Shown: in pieces, positions 16,141-23,619 of the stretch
How the letters are laid out: each line of letters begins with the position of its first letter
Position numbering within the stretch: position 1 is the stretch's first letter
Assembly: GCA_945862475.1 (NCBI GenBank)
Contig: CAMAYW010000001.1
Span: 1 to 32,919, forward strand
From: Bacteriovorax stolpii
GTDB taxonomy: Bacteria > Bdellovibrionota > Bacteriovoracia > Bacteriovoracales > Bacteriovoracaceae
Direction of reading: 5' to 3'
DNA: 32,919 nucleotides
The notes under the pieces: model-generated
Databases searched by the model: none
What the model saw: only the letters and a program-made list of their open reading frames with translations
Told to the model about the DNA's origin: nothing
Program-made: the position numbers and the translations under genes

Positions 16141-17285
16141 TTTATCTGAAAGGGATTTATATTTCCCATCGCAAAATATAACCAGGCCGTACCTGCTACA
16201 GAAGATCCAGTTGTAAAATCTGGATTCTCATTCGGAGTGGCATAGGCAATGCCGCCATCCTTCTTTTTCATTTTCTTAATTGAATTTAAAAAATCGTCCG
16301 CTTTCATGTCATGACAATAAATTTCTTTCTTTTGTAGTTCACTCACTTTCTTCATAGCAAGAATTTGTCCCAAAGTACCCTCTGACCATATGAAAGCATG
16401 TTTTGAAGGACGATTCGAGGGCTTAGAGTCCATGAATCCTGTGACTCCATCTTTTTGTACAAAGAATTCTTCACAGTTTAAATGAAGAGCCTTTTCGCTA
16501 GAGATGTCTAAAAGATCGCTCTTATCAAGGGCGAGTAAAGTCCATGTTTGGTTATCAAGATAGAGTTCAGACTTCGCCACAATTCCCTCTTTAATCATTG
16601 CCCCTGACCAGAAATGATCATTATTTTTATCCCACATCTTTTTTATAAAGACCTTTAGCTCATCTGCAGATTTTTGCCAGTCATCTGTTTTATTAATTTT
16701 CCCATAGTGAGTGAAGGCCGAAAAAGCATCTAGATTATGTTCTAGAGAAATCACATCATTTTCTTGAAATGGGGTAGAGGGAATGTCATGGGGAGCAAAG
16801 CGAACGGCCCTCGTTTTTACACCCTTTATTTCGATGGGAGTCATTTGTCCTTTAAGGTAATGGAGAATTTTAAGGTTAAAAACTTTAAATTCATCACTCC
16901 TAAATTGATGTTGATAATGACTTGCAGCCAGAGCAACCCAGGCTATGGCCCCAGCGATTCGTCGGTCACCTTCAGTTGGGTATGGAGAGATTCCATTCAT
17001 GTAATATGAAAAATAAAGAGAGCCATCTTTCAGTTGAAGTGTCTTAAGGCCCTTTAACAGTTTTCTTGCTTGAGTTTTATTCTGAGCTTTTGAAAAAGCA
17101 ATAATCGCCAAGGCCTGATCATAGATGTAGCTTTGCGAATGATTATCAAAACTTTTTATGAGGGCGCCGTGACCTTTTGGTAAATCATGGATGCGTGAAT
17201 CTAACGTATTGAGAAGGGCCAACTCAGAGGCACTGATTTGAAAAGCTGAGAGAAGGCCAATTAAGATAATAATCATTCCGGGCAT
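16137..17285 (-). CDS. Predicted periplasmic (alpha/alpha) six-hairpin-type protein of unknown function
   Basis: 382 residues. A short signal peptide (MIIILIGLLSAFQISAS region) precedes a helical protein. The pattern SYIYDQALAIIAFSKA, then LQLKDGSLYFSYYMNG, then GDRRIAGAIAWVALAASHY, and near the end KKDGGIAYATPNEN and SSVAGTAWLYFAM, is that of alpha/alpha toroid proteins: paired helices with a Tyr-Asp-Gln-Ala and a Gly-x-x-Ala-Trp motif, as in six-hairpin glycosidases. Catalytic residues cannot be assigned. The ATG at 17285 has AGGAGG ten bases upstream; an ATG three codons later is possible. It overlaps the ABC-F gene tail-to-tail by four bases. A carbohydrate-active role is only an inference from fold. 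Confidence 0.7.
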   Translation of the reverse strand: MPGMIIILIGLLSAFQISASELALLNTLDSRIHDLPKGHGALIKSFDNHSQSYIYDQALAIIAFSKAQNKTQARKLLKGLKTLQLKDGSLYFSYYMNGISPYPTEGDRRIAGAIAWVALAASHYQHQFRSDEFKVFNLKILHYLKGQMTPIEIKGVKTRAVRFAPHDIPSTPFQENDVISLEHNLDAFSAFTHYGKINKTDDWQKSADELKVFIKKMWDKNNDHFWSGAMIKEGIVAKSELYLDNQTWTLLALDKSDLLDISSEKALHLNCEEFFVQKDGVTGFMDSKPSNRPSKHAFIWSEGTLGQILAMKKVSELQKKEIYCHDMKADDFLNSIKKMKKKDGGIAYATPNENPDFTTGSSVAGTAWLYFAMGNINPFQIN

Positions 17286-17395
17286 ACTAAGGGCCCCTCC
17301 TGAAGTAAGCCTTTTAGTCTGTTATTTACCTGAGGCTTATCGTCGGTCGAGAAACATTCTTGAGTGTTTTGTATAGGTTTTGGGTCTTTTTAATT

Positions 17396-18223
17396 TCAGC
17401 CACTTACGATGTGTTTAAAGAAGGAGGACCCCTTCGCTAGTTCTACCAAATACGGTCTAATGTCTTCTTGGAGATGGGAGGGAAGATTTTGGTAGGGATA
17501 AATATGTTCTTCAGGAACATATCTAAAAGTGAAATTAATTCTTCTCGTTTGAAAGCCATGAATTTTTGGACCTAAAAGTTCTTTCTTTTTATCCTCAACT
17601 CTTTGAACCCGATGGAAGGTTTTATTCTTCCATTTATCACCACCAAAAATTTGAAGAGATGAATCTTCTAACCATTGTGAAAAAACAATATTTTCCTCTC
17701 CAAGATTTGATTTCCCTTGTACAAATTGGAAGAACGCCCTCTCTCCAAAAGAGATAGAACCAACAGGACCTGGCTCGAAGTCCTTATGTTCACCCACTCT
17801 TGCGCGATCCACCCATTTATCATCTTCTAATTTATTTCCATAAAAATTGATGAGACAGGTATTTAATTTCCATTTGTCAGGAAAGAAAGATTTTGGGAAT
17901 CGTTTTTTGGCAATAAATTCGATTCGATCAACTAGTTTTTGCAAAAAAACCGGATAAGCTTCCGCTTCTACACAACGATGATGAATTCCTTTGGGAGGAT
18001 GGTAGTAATCAAGGCAAGCAAATTGCCAGTTACCAAGCCAGTAGACAGGTCTTAAAAGGGGACGTTGTTGATCACCTGCCGGTGGAGGATTATGGCCCGA
18101 AAATCTCATTTCCCAGAGTGGGGAGAGAGTATTAATCCAATCCAAAATAAGTTTTCTCTCCTGTCGATCAACGAAAGGAAATTGATAAAACAGTCCTACG
18201 GGAAGGTGTTGCGTCTTGGCCAT
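17396..18223 (-). CDS. AlkB-like 2-oxoglutarate/Fe(II)-dependent dioxygenase
   Basis: 275 residues. The core pattern of AlkB proteins is clear: NFYGNKLEDD, the iron-binding His146-x-Asp148 in VGEHKDFE, the strand GSISFGERAFFQF, the distal His204 in KTFHRVQRV, and the 2-oxoglutarate-binding arginines in RRINFTFRYV (228-234). E. coli AlkB and relatives oxidatively remove alkyl groups from DNA or RNA bases, and other homologues act on proteins or tRNA. The N-terminal ~115 residues are longer than in compact AlkB and lack a recognised domain. The gene is divergent from the GNAT-LuxE-LuxC operon, with 101 bases between the two ATG codons, so shared control is likely. It has no Shine-Dalgarno sequence and its promoter is close enough to the ATG to be leaderless. 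Confidence 0.88.
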   Translation of the reverse strand: MAKTQHLPVGLFYQFPFVDRQERKLILDWINTLSPLWEMRFSGHNPPPAGDQQRPLLRPVYWLGNWQFACLDYYHPPKGIHHRCVEAEAYPVFLQKLVDRIEFIAKKRFPKSFFPDKWKLNTCLINFYGNKLEDDKWVDRARVGEHKDFEPGPVGSISFGERAFFQFVQGKSNLGEENIVFSQWLEDSSLQIFGGDKWKNKTFHRVQRVEDKKKELLGPKIHGFQTRRINFTFRYVPEEHIYPYQNLPSHLQEDIRPYLVELAKGSSFFKHIVSG

Positions 18224-18231
18224 GAGTCATC

Positions 18232-18261
18232 AAATTACACCTTGGGACTTTTCAGAGTCAA
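18232..18261 (-). promoter_or_regulatory. Candidate leaderless promoter for the AlkB-like gene
   Basis: On the minus strand TTGACT (18256-18261, five of six consensus positions) is followed by 18 bases and TAATTT (18232-18237), then eight bases to the ATG at 18223. No ribosome binding site is present. The -35 box touches the inverted repeat at 18262-18280, so a protein bound there could affect this promoter directly. Confidence 0.55.
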
Positions 18262-18280
18262 ATACCTTGTAAAAAGGTAT
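18262..18280. promoter_or_regulatory. Inverted repeat between divergent promoters, candidate operator
   Basis: ATACCTT (18262-18268), five bases, then AAGGTAT (18274-18280): a perfect 7+7 inverted repeat. It lies between the -35 box of the AlkB-like gene (18256-18261) and the -35 box of the GNAT/LuxE/LuxC operon (18289-18294). The length and position suit a dimeric regulator controlling both directions. No regulator gene is adjacent, and function is inferred. Confidence 0.5.
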
Positions 18281-18288
18281 GGGTCATC

Positions 18289-18320
18289 TTGAGATAACCC
18301 CTTCTTGGGAGTAATCTCAA
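18289..18320 (+). promoter_or_regulatory. Candidate leaderless promoter of the GNAT-LuxE-LuxC operon inside a near-palindrome
   Basis: TTGAGA (18289-18294, five of six) is followed by 17 bases and TAATCT (18312-18317), then seven bases to the ATG at 18325. The -10 box is weak (T, A and final T fit). The same 32 bases form a near-palindrome: TTGAGAT pairs with ATCTCAA and the inner CCCC with GGGA-side bases, 11 Watson-Crick pairs of 14 around a 4-base centre. Because the start would be downstream, the symmetry is in DNA rather than in the mRNA, suggesting a regulator site over the promoter. Confidence 0.5.
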
Positions 18321-18324
18321 CTGC

Positions 18325-19461
18325 ATGAAAGTACAATTGGCTTCCCTGGAAGATGTTTTTCAAATCTCCCAACTCTATTTCGATGTTTATCAAGGGACTT
18401 ATCCAGATCCTTTAATGAAGGACTATAACCTTATTCGTGAATTTATTAAGTCTGAGTCAGGGTTCTGGTTTGTGACCAAGGATTCGAATAACAATATCAT
18501 TGCTTCTGTTCTTGCCTCATATGATAAAGAGCATTTAATTGCGAAAGCGTTTGGAGCTGTTGTTCGAAATGAATTTAGAGCTCAAGGAATCATGGAGGAA
18601 CTTTTAGCTTACGGAATTGATTATTTACGAAATAAGACCTCAGGGGTTGATGTTATTTATTCAACCACAAGAACAGTTAATGAGGCGGCACAGTCTCTTA
18701 CTGAAAAATTAGGATTTAAAAAACTAGGAATTTTCCCAAATGCTCACAGGACAAATGATTATGAAACTCATTGTCTTGCGGCCATAATTTACGATTCAGC
18801 TTTAAAAAAACGCCACGGGGACTATAAAATCCATCACGACATTGAATCACTTTACGGCGTTGTTCAAAAAGAAACAGGATTAAATTCTCTAGAAGACATA
18901 GTCCCTGAAAAACCTTCCAAGGAATTAATGGCCCCGGGTGAATTAGAATTAGTGAACTCACCAAGGTTTGTGGCCTACCGATATGGGTTTTTGAAGGCAG
19001 AAAAGAAATTAGAATTTGAATTTTTCCCTTTTCACCAGCCAAATCTCGTTATCATGTCACCTGATCAATCGATTGAACTATTCTGTCACCTTTCAAGTTC
19101 GGATGGTTACTGTGTTGTTGTTGGTGGCCATATGCCAAGGAACTTAGATTTTTCCGAGCTATTTTTAAAATCAAATAAACTCCTTAGGGATGTTGGGGCA
19201 AGATATATTGAAGTTATTGTAAGGGCCGACCGACCTAAAATCATCCAAAGTATTCTCAAAGCAAAATTTATTCCATGTGCGTTTTTCCCATGCTTCCAAT
19301 TGATTGGAGAAAAACGTTATGACTTTATCGTCTTAAGTCGATCGTTTGAAATTTTTGATTTTCAAAACGTAAAGCTAAAAGGGATGAATCAGGTTTATCT
19401 CGAAGAGTATTATAAGGCTTGGAAAAGAATGTCTCTTAATCCCAAATTACTTCAAGTATGA
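18325..19461 (+). CDS. GNAT-type N-acetyltransferase family protein, probably with two GNAT-like halves
   Basis: 378 residues. Residues 1-165 follow the GNAT fold: MKVQLASLEDVFQISQLYF, then AFGAVVRNEFRAQGIMEELL (motif A, with the R-x-Q-G-I acetyl-CoA loop) and AAQSLTEKLGFKKLGIFP (motif B). Residues ~200-378 look like a second, degenerate GNAT-like half, with LRDVGARYIEVIVRADR, then ILKAKFIPCAFFPCF and RYDFIVLSRS, but without a clear acyl-CoA loop. The acceptor substrate is unknown. It is the first gene of an operon; its TGA overlaps the ATG of the LuxE gene (ATGA). Adjacency to LuxE and LuxC suggests it transfers or accepts an acyl group in the same pathway (inference). Confidence 0.82.
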   Translation: MKVQLASLEDVFQISQLYFDVYQGTYPDPLMKDYNLIREFIKSESGFWFVTKDSNNNIIASVLASYDKEHLIAKAFGAVVRNEFRAQGIMEELLAYGIDYLRNKTSGVDVIYSTTRTVNEAAQSLTEKLGFKKLGIFPNAHRTNDYETHCLAAIIYDSALKKRHGDYKIHHDIESLYGVVQKETGLNSLEDIVPEKPSKELMAPGELELVNSPRFVAYRYGFLKAEKKLEFEFFPFHQPNLVIMSPDQSIELFCHLSSSDGYCVVVGGHMPRNLDFSELFLKSNKLLRDVGARYIEVIVRADRPKIIQSILKAKFIPCAFFPCFQLIGEKRYDFIVLSRSFEIFDFQNVKLKGMNQVYLEEYYKAWKRMSLNPKLLQV

Positions 19462-20561
19462 ATGCCACGGACAAACTTTTAGAATCAAATCCCTTTGAGT
19501 TTTCAGAAGTTTCAAAAAAGCTTTTCTTAGAAAGCTTTAAAGAGAATGCCTTAAATCATTATGAAAAGCATGAGTTTACAAAAAAACTGTGGGACAAACT
19601 TCATTTCCATCCAAGTGATTTAAAAACGGAGAAAGATCTTGAAGCTGTTCCCGGTACAATGGTTCACTTATATAAAGAACATGAGTTCCTTTCAGTTCCC
19701 AAAAAAGATCTCGCTCTTATTCTAACGAGTTCTGGAACCGGTGGGCAAAAATCGCAACAATTTCTAGATTTACAGAGTTTAAATAATGTAAAAAAACTTG
19801 CTTTAAGAATTCATCAAGAACTCGGAATGGCGAGCTCAAAAGAATACAATTACCTTTGTTTTACCTATGACCCCAAAGTTGCCAATGATCTTGGAACGGC
19901 CTTTACAGATGAGCTTTTGACGAATTTCACTGGGAAAAAAGAAGTCTATTATGCCATTCAGTGGAATGAAGATGAAAAACAATTTGCTTTAAATGAGAAG
20001 GGAGTTCTTGAGGCCCTCAATCGGTTTGCCTCATCTCCTTATTCGACTAGGATTTTAGGATTTCCCGCCTTCTTATATGAGATAATTGAAAAACATAATA
20101 TCCAATTAAATCTAGGCGAAGATTCTTGGCTTCAAACTGGTGGGGGATGGAAAGGTAAATCAGATAAAGAAATCCCAAAAAGGGAATTTCGAAAATTTAT
20201 AGAAAATCGACTCGGTATTCCAGAAAGAAATCAGCGGGATCTTTTTGGAATGGTGGAGCACGGTATCCCTTATGTTGATTGTGAAGAGGGAAATCTTCAC
20301 ATCCCTAATTACGCTAGAGTCTTCGTTCGATCCCCTTATGATTTAAGCCTTAGACCCAAAGGTGAGAGGGGTCTTCTTCACTTCTTGTGTAGCTATAATT
20401 TTAGTTACCCAGCTCCTAGTTTACTTACAACTGACTATGGAAGAGTTGGAAGTTGCCGCTGTAGAATCGGTGGGGATACTTTAATCCTTGAAGGTCGTGC
20501 GGGAGTTTCAAAGCACAAAGGCTGTGCCTTAAAAGCTCTTGAGCTTTTGGAGAGAACATAA
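19458..20561 (+). CDS. LuxE-like acyl-protein synthetase
   Basis: 367 residues, matching LuxE length. LuxE activates a fatty acid as acyl-AMP, carries the acyl group on a Cys thioester, and passes it to the LuxC reductase. The adenylate-forming signature LILTSSGTGGQKSQ lies near residue 88. Other family features are EAVPGTMVHLYKEHEF near the N-terminus, SWLQTGGGWKGKSDKEIP, DLFGMVEHGIPYVDC and the C-terminal LLTTDYGRVGSC. A Cys in the CRCRIGG to GCALKAL region could be the acyl-accepting residue, but which one is not certain. It overlaps the GNAT gene by four bases and the LuxC gene by one (TAATG), with GGAGAG upstream of that junction. No luxA, luxB or luxD is nearby, so a bioluminescence role is not supported. 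Confidence 0.88.
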   Translation: MNATDKLLESNPFEFSEVSKKLFLESFKENALNHYEKHEFTKKLWDKLHFHPSDLKTEKDLEAVPGTMVHLYKEHEFLSVPKKDLALILTSSGTGGQKSQQFLDLQSLNNVKKLALRIHQELGMASSKEYNYLCFTYDPKVANDLGTAFTDELLTNFTGKKEVYYAIQWNEDEKQFALNEKGVLEALNRFASSPYSTRILGFPAFLYEIIEKHNIQLNLGEDSWLQTGGGWKGKSDKEIPKREFRKFIENRLGIPERNQRDLFGMVEHGIPYVDCEEGNLHIPNYARVFVRSPYDLSLRPKGERGLLHFLCSYNFSYPAPSLLTTDYGRVGSCRCRIGGDTLILEGRAGVSKHKGCALKALELLERT

Positions 20562-21175
20562 TGTTTTGGTTTGGAGAAATGAAAGGAAGTGATTTTAATT
20601 GGAGAGACGACTCTTGTTGGTCAGCTATATCTCAAAAGAAAAGAATCCTTGCTCGAACAAAACTGGATGATTTATTAAATCTCTTGGATCAATTTGGAAA
20701 AGAATCCTTTGACGATGCCCTTCCTCAACTTACTTTGGAATCAGGGTTTTCATTAGAAGAAACGAAAAAGACTCTGGACCTTCTTCCTCTTCTTCTAAAA
20801 AAAGAAAATCTTTTAAAAAGAATAAAGGGAGAATTTAATAAAACTGAAATTTTGGATCAGTTTATTAAACTACCAAGTGGAAACGTTAAGACGAAAGCCG
20901 TTCCCAAAGGAATCCTTCTCCATGTAACGGCAGGAAATGTGTTTTTAAGTTCCATCGACTCACTTATCATGGGACTCATTACAAAAAATTTATCTGTGAT
21001 TAAAGTCAGTAGTCAAAATAAGTTCTTTCCACTTTATTTTGCACAAAAATTAAAAAGTTTTGATAAGGAAAATATTCTTTCAGATAAATTTGCCATCCTC
21101 CACTGGAAGGGTGGTGATGAAGAATCGGAAAATTTCATAAAGGCAAAGGTCGATGCCATCGTCGCATGGGGTTGA
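20561..21175 (+). CDS. LuxC-like acyl-CoA reductase, N-terminal part (ends at in-frame TGA)
   Basis: 204 residues before a TGA. The sequence matches the N-terminal half of LuxC: helical start, then AVPKGILLHVTAGNVFLSSI and LIMGLITKNLSVIKVSSQNK, the conserved GxxxHxxxGNVxxxxxxSLxxGLxxxNxxxxKxSS pattern of the nucleotide-binding part, then KAKVDAIVAWG. It stops exactly where LuxC proteins normally read AWGG(E/D)(E/D). The next ORF continues in the same frame and carries the catalytic Cys, so this piece alone should not be an active reductase. A working full-length product would need readthrough of the TGA. The likeliest explanations are a nonsense mutation (GGA to TGA) or a base-calling error. 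Confidence 0.75.
   Translation: MFWFGEMKGSDFNWRDDSCWSAISQKKRILARTKLDDLLNLLDQFGKESFDDALPQLTLESGFSLEETKKTLDLLPLLLKKENLLKRIKGEFNKTEILDQFIKLPSGNVKTKAVPKGILLHVTAGNVFLSSIDSLIMGLITKNLSVIKVSSQNKFFPLYFAQKLKSFDKENILSDKFAILHWKGGDEESENFIKAKVDAIVAWG
21173..21175 (+). other. In-frame TGA interrupting the LuxC-PaaK reading frame
   Basis: Codons around the site read GCA TGG GGT TGA GAG GAG ATG ATC (A W G stop E E M I). Both flanking ORFs are in the same frame, so this is a point change rather than a frameshift. LuxC relatives usually have Gly after Trp-Gly here, and TGA is one base from GGA. Other genes in the window end in TGA (for example at 325-327 and 14303-14305), so TGA is an ordinary stop in this genome. 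Confidence 0.85.
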
Positions 21176-21181
21176 GAGGAG

Positions 21182-22957
21182 ATGATCTCTTCTTATCAAA
21201 AAAATTTACCTCGGCATGTAAAGCTTATCGATTTTGGCCCAAAAATTTCTATTCAATTAATCTCGAAAGAAGGTTTAAAAAATAAAAATCTTCAAATTGT
21301 TGCTGAGAAAATTGTTGCTGATATTATTCCTTGGGATCAGTCCGCTTGCGCTTCTCCCCAGAATTTATATTTGGAAGACGGTATATCCGATGAACTTATT
21401 GGTTATATTGATGAAGCCTTTTTGAAGGCACCTCCTCGTGGCCATATTGATGAGGATGAAGCGACTGAAATCCTGAAAGAAAAATATCGTGCTCTCTTTT
21501 CAGAACTTATGGAAGGTGGAGTCTTAAGAGCAGGCCCAGAGCATCTTCTTCATTTAGAAACGAGCACAATTTTAAAACCTTCTCCCTTGCACCGCTCACT
21601 TATCATTAAGAGATTTTCTTCTGTCTCTGAATTAAGAGATAATTTGGAACCATTTTCTTATTACCTTCAATCTTGCTCTTATCTTTTGAGTGAAGAAGAG
21701 AAGGACCATTTTTTGGAAGAGCTCTCTTCCACTGGTGTTAAGCGTTTTGCTCCTTTGGGCACCATTACTTGGGGAATGGAGGGTGCACCTCACGATGGAA
21801 GATTTGTTTTAAGGGAACTTGTAAATTTCATCGGTGATGAAGTGAGAGCTGTTCATTATGGAGAATCAGTTTCTGAGGTTCATAATTCTTCTGTCTTAAA
21901 ATCATATTTTGAGTCTCACGATCACCCACCTGGCTACATTTTTTCATCTGGAGGAACAACCGGAGAGCCCAAGTATCTTCATTTTAGTTATGAAGAATTT
22001 GATTATATGAGTGATATGCTGGCCGAGAATTTTAGATCACAAGGGATTCTTAAAGGAATGACCGTCGCTAATTTATTCGTGGCGGGAAATTTATGGTCTT
22101 CATTTTTATGTGTTGAAAAAGCTTTGGAGAAAATCGGAGCTATTCAGCTTCCCATTGGCGGTATGTGCTCACAAGAAAATATATTAACTTATATCGATAA
22201 GTTTAAACCAGATGTCGTTATGGGCATACCATCTATGCTTGTCATGAATGCTGAATTTATGGCGTCGTTGGGTAAAGAGATAAAGATCCCTTACGTTTTT
22301 TATGCCGGAGAGGCCCTGTCTCAGTCCCGCCGTGAATTTCTCAGTAAAGTTTGGGGCACTACTTATTTTGGTTCCGCTGGTTATGCTTCTGTGGATGCAG
22401 GAGTGATTGGATATCAGTGCACCCATTGTGGGCCAGGTGAGCACCACCTTTTTTCAGACCTCGTTCATCTTGAAGTGATCGATGAGGAAGCAGTTGTTAC
22501 TTCTATCATTAGAGACTCCATGCCTATTAAAAATTATCGCACGGGAGACCGAGTTCAGTGGATTGACGATTGCAGCTGTGGAAGCCGTGATAAGAAGTTT
22601 AAGCTCTTAGGGCGAATTGATAATGTGATTCAGATATGGTCTTGTCGCTTACTAACTTCTGATATTGAATCTTCCATGAATGAATTGGGAGTCGTGACGT
22701 TTCAGATTGAACTTTTTGAAGAGAAGACGAGTGATTCTATTAAGGAGAAACTCAGACTTTTAGTCGAGTCACACCTTGGAGCGATTGATATAAAAGCGCT
22801 GTTAGAAAAAATCTATTTTAGATCAAGGGATTTAAAAGATACCATTTCTTTTGAAGAGTTTTTCGGAGGAACCGAAGTGGTTCTACTTTCGAAAGATTCG
22901 ATTTCAAGAAATCAAAGAACCGGAAAAATTAGTCTTGTCCGAGATCTTAGAGATTAG
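21182..22957 (+). CDS. LuxC-like acyl-CoA reductase C-terminal part fused to PaaK-like adenylate-forming domain
   Basis: 591 residues from the ATG at 21182, or the remainder of one 798-residue-plus-stop protein starting at 20561. Residues 1-220 complete LuxC: VKLIDFGPKISIQLIS, the catalytic Cys56 in WDQSACASPQ, and the family's C-terminal PLGTITWGMEGAPHDGR. Residues ~245-591 are an adenylation domain of the PaaK/CapK type: IFSSGGTTGEPKY (253-265), VFYAGEALSQSRREF, GSAGYASVDAG, a CxxC pair in YQCTHCGPGEHH, YRTGDRV and CSCGSRDKKFKLLGRIDN. PaaK-type enzymes make acyl- or aryl-CoA thioesters, so the fusion could activate and then reduce one substrate. The purine-rich run before the ATG touches it, which is poor spacing for independent initiation. 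The gene overlaps the convergent cysteine-cluster gene by 11 bases. Confidence 0.8.
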   Translation: MISSYQKNLPRHVKLIDFGPKISIQLISKEGLKNKNLQIVAEKIVADIIPWDQSACASPQNLYLEDGISDELIGYIDEAFLKAPPRGHIDEDEATEILKEKYRALFSELMEGGVLRAGPEHLLHLETSTILKPSPLHRSLIIKRFSSVSELRDNLEPFSYYLQSCSYLLSEEEKDHFLEELSSTGVKRFAPLGTITWGMEGAPHDGRFVLRELVNFIGDEVRAVHYGESVSEVHNSSVLKSYFESHDHPPGYIFSSGGTTGEPKYLHFSYEEFDYMSDMLAENFRSQGILKGMTVANLFVAGNLWSSFLCVEKALEKIGAIQLPIGGMCSQENILTYIDKFKPDVVMGIPSMLVMNAEFMASLGKEIKIPYVFYAGEALSQSRREFLSKVWGTTYFGSAGYASVDAGVIGYQCTHCGPGEHHLFSDLVHLEVIDEEAVVTSIIRDSMPIKNYRTGDRVQWIDDCSCGSRDKKFKLLGRIDNVIQIWSCRLLTSDIESSMNELGVVTFQIELFEEKTSDSIKEKLRLLVESHLGAIDIKALLEKIYFRSRDLKDTISFEEFFGGTEVVLLSKDSISRNQRTGKISLVRDLRD

Positions 22958-23483
22958 ACTTTTCCCAGAATTCAATAAGAGCATTTGGAATGGGAGATTT
23001 TTCCCATTGAAGATTGAACTCACTTATTAGTCGAAGGTTCATTTCTTTTTCTTCAGGGTGAAGAAGTTCGCGTCTTTCCAAAATATCCGTTTCTGAATAG
23101 CAGTGCTCACTCGCCTTCAGTTCAACGTGATGAGAGTCAAAGGCGAGGCATCCGTAGGGTTTAATTTCTCTCGGTAGTGGGCAACCTAGTTCATGGTGAT
23201 TAAAAAAAGGACAAGTATAAGTCTTTCGTAAGTAGCTTCTTTTTGAATTGATGTATTTAGGCTCAAGTCGATATTGAGTTACACACGCTTGAAGCTTTGA
23301 TTTAAGTTCACTTGTAAGAAGATTCTCTTCTTTAAGATAATTAAAAAGTTCATTTGCTTCAAGGGGAGTAATAAGCATGGAGTTTGCTTCAAAAGTACAG
23401 CAAGTTCCAGGGCAGCCAACACAACCCATGCCCTGACTTTCAAGCACGTTCATTCTATTTAGTAGAATTTCCCTTCGGTTCAT
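22947..23483 (-). CDS. YkgJ-family cysteine-cluster protein
   Basis: 178 residues with cysteines arranged as in the YkgJ/UPF0153 family: CVGCPGTCC near residue 21-29, ITPLEANEL soon after, then YTCPFFNHHELGCPLPREIK and KPYGCLAF, with a further Cys in ASEHCYSE. The cluster is thought to bind Zn or Fe-S, but the function of the family is not known. The ATG at 23483 has AAGGG a few bases upstream. The gene points away from hppA and overlaps the LuxC-PaaK gene tail-to-tail by 11 bases. Confidence 0.82.
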   Translation of the reverse strand: MNRREILLNRMNVLESQGMGCVGCPGTCCTFEANSMLITPLEANELFNYLKEENLLTSELKSKLQACVTQYRLEPKYINSKRSYLRKTYTCPFFNHHELGCPLPREIKPYGCLAFDSHHVELKASEHCYSETDILERRELLHPEEKEMNLRLISEFNLQWEKSPIPNALIEFWEKSNL

Positions 23484-23619
23484 AGGCCCTTAGTATCGTT
23501 ATTGAGCTAAACATCCCAGAAAAATTAACTTTGTTGCAGTGCGCACCGTGGACTCCGTCCGACTTTTTTAGTACAAAATCCCATACTTTTCTTTTTGTTA
23601 CACTTCTTAGGAGATCATC

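Noticed and set aside
17306..17339. TAAGCCT...AGGCTTA inverted repeat downstream of the AlkB-like gene
   Set aside because: Seven-base stem with a 20-base loop and no adjacent T run; too weak to call a terminator or leader element.
21173..21175. TGA read as selenocysteine, or a genome-wide recoding of TGA to Gly
   Set aside because: Other genes in the window end at TGA, the family residue here is Gly rather than Cys/Sec, and no obvious selenocysteine element was seen.
23533..23562. GC-rich stretch with GTGCGCAC and GGAC-N3-GTCC upstream of hppA
   Set aside because: Short palindromes only; it does not fold into a known riboswitch that I recognise, and no promoter can be placed with confidence.
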